In this document: positions 9,343 through 16,157 of the stretch, one piece after another
Layout: every line of letters begins with the position of its first letter
How positions within the stretch are numbered: position 1 is the stretch's first letter
Assembly: GCF_038066715.1 (NCBI RefSeq)
Contig: NZ_JBBUKT010000004.1
Location: 1-64,000 of the forward strand
Source: Luteolibacter sp. Y139
Lineage (GTDB): Bacteria; Verrucomicrobiota; Verrucomicrobiia; Verrucomicrobiales; Akkermansiaceae
Direction of reading: 5' to 3'
DNA length: 64,000 nt
The notes under the pieces: model-generated
What the model saw: only the letters and a program-made list of their open reading frames with translations
Database searches by the model: none
What the model was told of the DNA's origin: nothing
Made by a program: the position numbers and the translations under genes

Positions 9343-10086
9343 TTACTGGCTCACCGGACCCATGGTGCCCTGTGCCGGCGGGGCTTCGGTGGCACCTTGC
9401 TTTGGCTCCAGCTCGATGCCTTCCGCAGCGGCGAAGTCGGCGAGCGCCATGTCGGCGACGGCCTTCTGCTCGGCTTCCTTGATCACGGTACCGCTCATGT
9501 CGACGCTGTCGCGGGCCACGCGGGCGCGGCCGGCGGCCTTGCTACGCTCTTCTTCCACCATCTCTTCCAGGCGGTTGAGCGTGTCGCCGGAACCGCCGAG
9601 CGAGCCGACCATGCCGGCGGCCATTTCATTGAGTTCGGCCATGGCTTTCTGGACCTTCATGTCATCGATGCCGCGGCGGAGGGACTCGATCTTGTCGCGG
9701 GCGGCCTTGACCGCCACGTCACGGGCGCGGACGAGTTCCTTGTAGCGCGTTTCGGCCGCCTCCATCTGGAGGGCGAGCTCGTCGTGCTGCTTGTCCACGG
9801 TCTGGTAGCGAAGGGCCGTCTCAGCGGCTGCATCACGCTGGCCGGCTTGAAGGAGAGCCTTAGTTCTGGCCTTCAGCTCGGTTTCCTCGGTATTGAGCTT
9901 TTTCACCTGTCCCATCAGGCGCTCGACCAATCCGGCGTGCGCGGCCAGCCCTTGGTTGAACTCGCTGATCTGCTTGCGGAGGTTTTCCTTCTCCACCTCC
10001 AGCAGGGCTTCGGGGTTCTTCTTCTCGATTCCTCCGATGAAGAGGCCGAGGAATCCTTTGAACAGGTTGGCAATGCGGCGGAACAT
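9343..10086 (-). CDS. pspA: PspA/IM30 family envelope-stress protein
   Basis: 247 residues from the ATG at 10086 (a TTG three codons upstream is possible). It has an amphipathic N-terminus MFRRIANLFKGFLGLFIGG, then long alpha-helical coiled coils through about residue 220 rich in Glu, Lys and Ala, and a disordered tail rich in Pro, Gly and Gln. This is the PspA/Vipp1/IM30 architecture; these proteins form rings that bind stressed inner membranes. No PspBC or PspF is adjacent; the partner is a DUF1232 membrane protein. Length is typical. Confidence 0.82.
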   Translation of the reverse strand: MFRRIANLFKGFLGLFIGGIEKKNPEALLEVEKENLRKQISEFNQGLAAHAGLVERLMGQVKKLNTEETELKARTKALLQAGQRDAAAETALRYQTVDKQHDELALQMEAAETRYKELVRARDVAVKAARDKIESLRRGIDDMKVQKAMAELNEMAAGMVGSLGGSGDTLNRLEEMVEEERSKAAGRARVARDSVDMSGTVIKEAEQKAVADMALADFAAAEGIELEPKQGATEAPPAQGTMGPVSQ

Positions 10087-10240
10087 GGTCGGCAAATGCG
10101 TTTAACGCGGTCGCACGATGGGGGAAATTACGGGGCAGGAGCAAGTACAAGCCTGCCGGGGGAATGGAATCGGGCGTGTCCGGCGGTTCTTCCGAAACCG
10201 GCATTGCGCCCCCGAGGGGTGGGTGGCTAGCCTACTGCCC

Positions 10241-11122
10241 GTGAGCCGCCCGGTCGATGCCCTCCTTGATTTTCTCCGCAGCGAGGAAGCCCGCGGGGTC
10301 ACGCACATCCATCTCGATGATCAGGCGAAGGAGCTTCTCCGCGAACTCCACCGTCGTGCCCGGGCACCGAAAGGGGATCCCGCGCGACCGGCTTCTGTCG
10401 TGGCCGAAACCTCGACTTCCGCTCCTGACTCTACCCTGGCTTCCTCGGCTCCCCAGCCCACTCCTGCTTTTGTCCCGGCTGTTTCCGCGCCGTCTGGTGC
10501 CAGCGCAGGCGAGAAGATCGCCGCGCTCGCGGCGCAGGCCGAGAATTGGGATCCTGCCCGGAAGCTCGGCACCCTGCGGACCACGATGGTTTTCTCCACG
10601 GGGAATCCGGAGGCGGACCTGATGCTCGTCGGGGAAGCGCCCGGTTACCAAGAAGAGCTCCAGAGGGAGCCCTTCGTGGGTCCTGCCGGGCAGAAGCTCA
10701 ATGACATCCTCAAGGCGATGGGGCTGGCCCGCGAGCAGGCCTACATTTCCAACATCGTCAAATTCCGTCCCGCCACGGCTGGCCAGACGACGAACAACCG
10801 CAAGCCGACCTTGGAGGAGATGGCGTCTTGCCTGTCCTTCGTGCGTGCCGAAGTCGAGATCGTGAAGCCTCGCTGCATCGTTGCCCTCGGCGGCACGGCG
10901 GCGGAAGGGTTGCTCGGGCTGACCGGCTCCGTCAGTGCGATGCGCGGGAAGTGGTACGAGTTCAATGGCATCCCGGTGCGGGTGACCTATCACCCCTCCT
11001 ACCTGCTCCGCAGTACATCGGTCCGCGACAAGCGTGCGGTCTGGGAAGACATGATGGAGGCGATGGAGAAGCTCGACATGCCGATCTCCGAAAGGCAGAG
11101 GGCCTTTTTCCAGACGAAGTAG
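10241..11122 (+). CDS. Uracil-DNA glycosylase superfamily protein, Fe-S cysteines mostly lost
   Basis: 293 residues from a GTG at 10241. The open frame extends back to 10118, but that segment overlaps the upstream regulatory region and looks non-coding. Motif A is GEAPG (131-135) with PFVGPAG downstream; motif B is HPSYLL (251-256). This is family 4-like, but residues that normally bind the [4Fe-4S] cluster are changed: there is no CxxC pair before motif A, the KCRP position reads KFRP (174-177), and only Cys197 remains. An Ala/Pro-rich linker (about 45-90) separates a short N-terminal helical region from the catalytic core. It probably excises uracil from DNA; activity without the cluster is uncertain. 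It is followed after 15 bp by an asparaginase-like gene. Confidence 0.82.
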   Translation: MSRPVDALLDFLRSEEARGVTHIHLDDQAKELLRELHRRARAPKGDPARPASVVAETSTSAPDSTLASSAPQPTPAFVPAVSAPSGASAGEKIAALAAQAENWDPARKLGTLRTTMVFSTGNPEADLMLVGEAPGYQEELQREPFVGPAGQKLNDILKAMGLAREQAYISNIVKFRPATAGQTTNNRKPTLEEMASCLSFVRAEVEIVKPRCIVALGGTAAEGLLGLTGSVSAMRGKWYEFNGIPVRVTYHPSYLLRSTSVRDKRAVWEDMMEAMEKLDMPISERQRAFFQTK

Positions 11123-11137
11123 CCATTGTCTCCTGCC

Positions 11138-11617
11138 ATGCTTCTCGTCCTCACCACTGGCGGCACCATCGACAAGGTGTATTTCGATGCTTCCTCCGAG
11201 TATGAAATCGGTGAGCCCACGGTGCCGACGGTCTTTCGCGAAGCGGGCGTGACGCTGGAGTGGCGGCTGGAGCCTTTGCTGAGGAAGGATAGCTTGGAGA
11301 TGACGGATGCTGATCGCGCGGAGATCCGACGGGCTTGTGCGGAGGCGGCGGAGGAGAGGATTCTCATCACGCACGGGACGGATACGATGAGCCTCACGGC
11401 GGAGGCTCTAGCAGGGCTGCCTAACAAGACGATCATGCTCACCGGGGCTCTGGCTCCCGCGCGTTTCCGGGTGACGGATGCGATCTTCAATCTCGGGCTG
11501 GCGCTCGGTGCGGTGCAATCGCTGCCGCCCGGTGTTTATCTGGCGATGAACGGGACGATCTTTCCGGCGGGGAAGGTGAGGAAGAATCGCGAGGCGGGAC
11601 GGTTTGAAGCAGTTTAG
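11138..11617 (+). CDS. Half-length asparaginase-like protein
   Basis: 159 residues from the ATG at 11138. It carries the two N-terminal catalytic signatures of L-asparaginases, LTTGGTID near residue 5 and THGTDTM near residue 75, each with the conserved Thr. It stops at about half the family length, without the C-terminal domain. There is no frameshift or remnant of that domain downstream. Short single-domain members of this kind exist in many bacteria, so it may be a complete protein of unknown function. It is probably co-transcribed with the upstream glycosylase gene. Confidence 0.75.
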   Translation: MLLVLTTGGTIDKVYFDASSEYEIGEPTVPTVFREAGVTLEWRLEPLLRKDSLEMTDADRAEIRRACAEAAEERILITHGTDTMSLTAEALAGLPNKTIMLTGALAPARFRVTDAIFNLGLALGAVQSLPPGVYLAMNGTIFPAGKVRKNREAGRFEAV

Positions 11618-11640
11618 CGAGGGGGATTCTCCCAGTGGCT

Positions 11641-12627
11641 TCACGTCGCCGGTGCCAGCTTTTGCAGGGCACGACCGAGGACGAAGGCGATCAGTGGTGC
11701 GGCTGCAACTCCCCATGCCAAGGGAACATTGACGGCGCCGTTACCTGGGACGAAGGCGAGCAGTAGGGCGAGAGGAATCGCGGCGGCAGCATCCACCAGC
11801 GGAATCCCGGCCAACAGTCCCGAGACATAACGAGGGATGGGCTTCTTGAACTTCGTGAAGCACAGCGTTAGCCACGCGGCGTAGGGGAGGATGCCGGCGA
11901 GTCCGAATTGCGGGGCTCTGATCGAGAACCAGCATGGCATGGCGAGCATGGGAAGATAGAGAAGCGCCTTGGAGACCATACGCGGACCGGGAGGAGCATC
12001 GCCCATGCCTTCGTATCGCGCAGAGAGAGAGAGGCCGGCGATGTAGGCAACGAGCCCGACAGCCATCGTCAAGATGACGAGCACTGGTGCGACAACCGAT
12101 TGCCAGGTCATTCCCGCATCAGGGTAAGATCTGAATACGGGAGCGAAGGCAGCGAATCCCATCAGGTAGAGGCCGGCGCGACACAATCCCATCGGAATCA
12201 CCGCCCAGATGGCTCGCTTGTGAAAGTAGGTGTAAACCGCGACCATGACCACGATCCCGATCGCGCATCCACCGCAGTAAGGATTTTTCACGAACGCGCA
12301 CGCGACGCCCAACATGGCGGCAAGGCTTGCGGCGACCAGATAGCTGGATCGACGGAAGAGTCCCGAAGGCAGGGCTCTTTCCGGTCGCCGCTCCTTGTCC
12401 CATTCCCAATCGTACCAGTCGTTGGCCAGATTGCCGGCGAAGTAGATCAGCAGTCCAGAGGCACAGAGAAGGGGCACATTCTGCCAATGGATCATCCCGG
12501 TATTGAACGGGATCCATGAGCCGAAACAGATATACCAGCCCGTGATGTAACCCAGCCACACATTGCTCACCACGCTCGGGGCGTTGGCGATGCGCAGGGT
12601 GGCTAGCAGCGAACGGAGGCGAGACAT
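11641..12627 (-). CDS. UbiA-family prenyltransferase, EboC-like
   Basis: 328 residues from the ATG at 12627. About eight to nine membrane helices. The prenyl-diphosphate/Mg site NLANDWYDWEWD followed by ERRPERALPSG is the UbiA-type N-x3-D-x3-D motif. The segment IPMGLCRAGLYLMG resembles the corresponding region of EboC proteins. EboC acts with EboA-F in export or trafficking of prenylated metabolites; an EboE homologue lies 11 kb away on the same strand. The substrate is unknown. The EboC label is an inference from memory of the family; UbiA membership is firm. Confidence 0.8.
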   Translation of the reverse strand: MSRLRSLLATLRIANAPSVVSNVWLGYITGWYICFGSWIPFNTGMIHWQNVPLLCASGLLIYFAGNLANDWYDWEWDKERRPERALPSGLFRRSSYLVAASLAAMLGVACAFVKNPYCGGCAIGIVVMVAVYTYFHKRAIWAVIPMGLCRAGLYLMGFAAFAPVFRSYPDAGMTWQSVVAPVLVILTMAVGLVAYIAGLSLSARYEGMGDAPPGPRMVSKALLYLPMLAMPCWFSIRAPQFGLAGILPYAAWLTLCFTKFKKPIPRYVSGLLAGIPLVDAAAAIPLALLLAFVPGNGAVNVPLAWGVAAAPLIAFVLGRALQKLAPAT

Positions 12628-12698
12628 CGCGGGCGTTGTAGCGGCGGCTTTTCGGCGTCGCAAGAGTTCCGGCGGGATGCTGCTTGCAAGAACGACGA

Positions 12699-12727
12699 AG
12701 CCCCCGAACCGCTAGGAATCGGGGGCT
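12699..12727 (-). terminator. Stem-loop terminator after the H1-like gene
   Basis: Perfect 9-bp stem (AGCCCCCGA with TCGGGGGCT), 11-base loop, downstream of the - strand gene at 12772-12990. On that strand it is followed by TTCGTCGTTCTT, a weak U-rich tract. Confidence 0.65.
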
Positions 12728-12771
12728 GCCGGAATTGACTGTCAGTAAAAGGGCGGTCGAGCCGCCGCAGG

Positions 12772-12990
12772 TTACTTCTTGGTCTTTTTGGCCTTGGTGG
12801 CGGCCTTCTTCTTTTCCTTCTTGAGACCCTTCAGCTCCTTCTTGGCCTTGCCGGCTTCCTTCTTCGCGGTCTTCACCGCGGCCTTGGCGACCTTGAGTTT
12901 GGCTTTCGCCTCCTTGATTTGCACCTTCTTGTCGTCGGTTGCGGGCTGTTCGGGGGCTGGCGTTTGCGGGGTGTTGTCGTCGTTGTTCAT
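12772..12990 (-). CDS. Small Lys/Ala-rich histone H1-like protein
   Basis: 72 residues. A short acidic/Pro N-terminus (1-20) is followed by a very basic tail made almost only of Lys, Ala, Glu, Gly and Val, with KK-A and AKK repeats ending KAAT-KAKKTKK. It looks like bacterial H1/Hc1-type DNA-binding proteins and is probably nucleoid-associated. A terminator follows. Low complexity prevents precise family placement, but the composition, start and terminator support a real gene. Confidence 0.65.
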   Translation of the reverse strand: MNNDDNTPQTPAPEQPATDDKKVQIKEAKAKLKVAKAAVKTAKKEAGKAKKELKGLKKEKKKAATKAKKTKK

Positions 12991-13163
12991 GTGCTCGTGG
13001 CCGGAAAGGTCGGCGCTGCTCCCGTTCGGGAGGGAGTGGCCGGCAAGATTTGAAGGGCGACGAGTCTGTCACTTTTGCCGAGACCGCCAACTGCGCAATT
13101 GTGACAAAGTCCGCCTCCGGGCTGCCCCGCAATCCTTCCAGCTGCGAGGAATGGAGCCTGGTA

Positions 13164-13183
13164 AGTCGCATGAACATGCGACT
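13164..13183. promoter_or_regulatory. Inverted repeat upstream of the two-component operon
   Basis: AGTCGCATG, two bases, CATGCGACT: a perfect 9-bp-arm inverted repeat 80 bp upstream of the kinase start. One arm, CATGCGACT, recurs at 16025-16033 upstream of the next gene. It could be the site of the response regulator encoded here. Confidence 0.4.
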
Positions 13184-13263
13184 CTTGCGCCGTCCGCTGG
13201 GCGTGTCACGATGGCGTAGCGGGGGCGACTGCTACCAAGGGCTGCTCGTGTCCGCGCGAGGCA

Positions 13264-15375
13264 ATGCATTTCCGAACGGCCATTCTCATTGCCCTCCAGT
13301 GCAGCGTGCTGGGCGCCGCTCCACTGTTGCCATTGCACGTGGTGGAGTCTTCGCAAATGAACTTCGGGCATCCGCTGTCCGAGCTGGTGGATGGCGACGT
13401 GAATCCGGGCAATGGCCTCGATATGGAGCGCGGCCAGCTCCAGGAGCAGGCGATCATTTTCGCGACGGATGCGCCGGTCTCAGCGCAGGTCTTCCAGTTC
13501 ACGACCTGGCACGTGTCGAAGGAGAAGGGGGCGTATCCTGCCGCGCTGGAGTTTGCGGTGACGTCGGACGACCGGCCGACCCGTGCGGGAAATTGGAAGC
13601 CGCTCAAGGCGAGTCTGGTGATCACGGATACCTTTCCCCGCAATCCCGACCTGGTGAAGCCGATCGAGGATACGATCTTCATGGGGCCGGGCTTGGAGCA
13701 CGCCGTCCTAACAGTTCGCGCGCCCAATACCCTGACGGGTGTGACGGGTTTCCGACTTCGTCTGCTCGCAGTGGACACGGGCCATATCAGCGGCCAGCGG
13801 GTGATCGGCCGGAGTAGCAATGGCAACTGCGTGGTGAACGAGTTCCAAGTGCAGCCGGATCCCCTTCGCTCATCGAATCTGGCGCTGGGGCGGCCGGTGC
13901 GGGCGTCGGGTCCGGTGTACGACGGGCTCTATCCCCACTATCTAACAGATGGCGTGCCGGCCTCGTTCTCCCATCCCGCGGACAATTACCCGGCGCTCAA
14001 TTTCCACTTCGAGGTCGATCTGGGGACTTCCCGGATGCTCGACTACGTGGTCCTGCGAAGCCGGCTCGATGATCTGGCGGCGGAGCGTCTGGGGAACTAC
14101 GAGCTGCAGCTCTACGACGACGATGGCACCGGCCATCCCGGGGAGCTCCGGTGGCGCGCGCGGATGCGGCAGGATGGCTCCCACGTGCCGCCGGGCGGTC
14201 GTGATGTGATCCAAGCCGAGGATGGGACTGGCGAGAGTTTTTCGGGGCGCTTTCTGCGTATCGTCAATCCGACGGAAGCACCCTGTCGTCCCCAGGTGGG
14301 CGAGGTGGAGGTGTATCCGGTGCTCCATCCGCAGATCGCCATGGTGAGTGCCGATGGCCACAACATCGATCCCGAGGAAAGAATCCCACCGGGGATCAAG
14401 CAGCTGGCATTCGCCCTGGTGGCTGGGCCCCTTGATCCTTCACCTGATCTGTTAGATTTTCGTTGGCGGCGCCCGGACATCACGGGCTCGTCATGGGTGG
14501 AGTGTCACAACGGTCAGCGGGTGAGCATTGCCTGTGAGAAGGCGGGAATCTATCCCATCGAGTTCCAAGCTCGCCACACGGATGGTCGCTGGAGCCATCA
14601 GGTGCAGAGTCATTTCTTTGTGGTTCCGGCGCCTTGGTGGAAGAGCCCGCTGCGACTCGGCGTGTTGGCCATTTCATCGCTGGTCGCTGGGACGGGACTC
14701 GCGTGGTGGATCTCGGTCCGCCGGCTGCGGCGCAAGCTGGGGCTCGCCCAAGCGGCCCGCGCCATGGAGCAGGACAGGCTGCGGATCGCGCGGGACATGC
14801 ACGATGACATTGGCGCGAGGCTAACTCACATGGCCCTCTTGGCCGATCGCTTGAAGCGGACGCAAACTCCCACGCCGGAGCTCCTCACCAAGCTCGCGGG
14901 CGAGGCGCGCGACACGGTGGGAGCGCTCGATCAGATCGTGTGGGCCGTCAATCCACGTCACGATACGGTGGGAAGCTTGGCGGACTACTTGTGCAATCAC
15001 GCGACCAGCTATCTCGCGGATGCCGGCTTGAGCTGCCAGTTTGAGATGCCTCAGGAGGGTCGCGAGGCATTGCTTCCTTTCGCGATCCGTCATCCGCTGC
15101 TGATGGCCGTGAAGGAAGCGCTGCAGAACGTGGTCAAGCATGCGGCCGCGAGTCGCGTCGCCCTTTCGCTGGCGACCACCGCGGATGCCATCAAGTTGAC
15201 CGTGGGCGACGACGGCAAGGGCATCGACACGGGCGTGAGCAATCCGGCCTCTGGCGACGGTCTCGGCAATATGGCCGGCCGGCTTGCCGAGATCGGTGGT
15301 ACTTGCGAAATCGGGCGTTCGCCTTCGGGCGGCACCCTTGTCACACTGTCAGTTCCTTGGAAACCTGCATCATGA
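13264..15375 (+). CDS. Sensor histidine kinase with periplasmic discoidin-like domains
   Basis: 703 residues. Signal peptide 1-18, then two galactose-binding/discoidin-like (F5/8 type C) domains in the periplasm (about 25-200 and 200-365), a Y_Y_Y-like beta domain (about 370-455), a transmembrane helix (about 463-485) and a NarX/DesK-type kinase: H-box DMHDDIGARLTHM (His near 513), N-box KEALQNVVKHA (about 615) and GDGLGNM glycine-rich box. The sensor build suggests direct recognition of a carbohydrate. The stop overlaps the regulator start by ATGA, so the two are translationally coupled. Confidence 0.9.
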   Translation: MHFRTAILIALQCSVLGAAPLLPLHVVESSQMNFGHPLSELVDGDVNPGNGLDMERGQLQEQAIIFATDAPVSAQVFQFTTWHVSKEKGAYPAALEFAVTSDDRPTRAGNWKPLKASLVITDTFPRNPDLVKPIEDTIFMGPGLEHAVLTVRAPNTLTGVTGFRLRLLAVDTGHISGQRVIGRSSNGNCVVNEFQVQPDPLRSSNLALGRPVRASGPVYDGLYPHYLTDGVPASFSHPADNYPALNFHFEVDLGTSRMLDYVVLRSRLDDLAAERLGNYELQLYDDDGTGHPGELRWRARMRQDGSHVPPGGRDVIQAEDGTGESFSGRFLRIVNPTEAPCRPQVGEVEVYPVLHPQIAMVSADGHNIDPEERIPPGIKQLAFALVAGPLDPSPDLLDFRWRRPDITGSSWVECHNGQRVSIACEKAGIYPIEFQARHTDGRWSHQVQSHFFVVPAPWWKSPLRLGVLAISSLVAGTGLAWWISVRRLRRKLGLAQAARAMEQDRLRIARDMHDDIGARLTHMALLADRLKRTQTPTPELLTKLAGEARDTVGALDQIVWAVNPRHDTVGSLADYLCNHATSYLADAGLSCQFEMPQEGREALLPFAIRHPLLMAVKEALQNVVKHAAASRVALSLATTADAIKLTVGDDGKGIDTGVSNPASGDGLGNMAGRLAEIGGTCEIGRSPSGGTLVTLSVPWKPAS

Positions 15376-16010
15376 AAACCTGCACTATAAGCCTAGTAGA
15401 AGATAATCTCCCACTTGCGGAGGAACTGCAGGAACTATTCGCCAGCCAGCCGGACATGGAGGTGCTCGATGTGTTTCCCTCCGCGGAGATCGCGCTGGAA
15501 CGCCTGCCCGCCAGGACGCCGGAGATGCTGGTGGTGGACATCCGCCTGCCCGGAATGAATGGCGTGGAATTGATCGCCGCGCTCAAGCCCGCCTTTCCGG
15601 ATCTGCCGATCCTGGTGCTGACGATGTATGATGAAAGCGACCTGATCTTCGATGCATTGAAAGCGGGTGCCTCAGGCTACCTGCTCAAACGAGCGGCGGG
15701 GGATGAGCTGTGCGACGCCGTGAGGCAGGTGCAGCGCGGGGGAGCGCCGATGTCGCCGAGTATTGCGCGCAAGGTGGTGCAATCCTTTCGCACTCCACCG
15801 AGCGTGCCTGATCCGGATGCGGTGCCGCTTTCGCCGCGCGAGGAAGAGATCCTGGGGCTCCTGGCGAATGGGGCGCTTTACAAGGAGATCGCTGGATCAC
15901 TGGGAATCAGCCTGGATACGGTGCGGACTCACCTGCGGCGGATCTATGACAAGTTCCACGTGCATACCCGCACGGAGGCGGTGGTTAGGTACTTGGGACA
16001 CCGGCGGTAG
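15372..16010 (+). CDS. NarL/LuxR-family response regulator
   Basis: 212 residues from the ATG at 15372, which overlaps the kinase stop. Receiver domain 1-120 with phospho-acceptor D56 (VVDIRLPGMNG) and conserved T and K positions (VLTMYD, LLKRA). LuxR helix-turn-helix at about 148-208 (LSPREEEILGLLANG, followed by SLDTVRTHLRRIYDKF). Cognate partner of the upstream kinase. Likely targets are its own operon and the LamG/PATR gene at 16158, because both upstream regions carry CATGCGACT. Confidence 0.93.
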   Translation: MKTCTISLVEDNLPLAEELQELFASQPDMEVLDVFPSAEIALERLPARTPEMLVVDIRLPGMNGVELIAALKPAFPDLPILVLTMYDESDLIFDALKAGASGYLLKRAAGDELCDAVRQVQRGGAPMSPSIARKVVQSFRTPPSVPDPDAVPLSPREEEILGLLANGALYKEIAGSLGISLDTVRTHLRRIYDKFHVHTRTEAVVRYLGHRR

Positions 16011-16024
16011 GGTCGTCACCCAAA

Positions 16025-16033
16025 CATGCGACT
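16025..16033 (+). promoter_or_regulatory. CATGCGACT half-site upstream of the LamG/PATR gene
   Basis: Same nine bases as one arm of the inverted repeat at 13164-13183, placed 14 bp after the regulator stop and 125 bp before the next start. Regulatory meaning is inferred. Confidence 0.3.
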
Positions 16034-16157
16034 GCCGGAGCACGCGGCTTTCGTTTGGGATGCAATTGGTTCGAAAAGCCATGGCGCGACCCGGCCGACT
16101 GGTTTTTCCGAACCGAACCCAAATCGGGGAACCTCTGTCCCCGCTCCCACCAAACCC

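Noticed and set aside
10118..10240. N-terminal extension of the uracil-DNA glycosylase frame
   Set aside because: Would start inside the divergent promoter region; the extension is Arg/Gly-rich and unlike the family, while the GTG at 10241 starts the conserved part.
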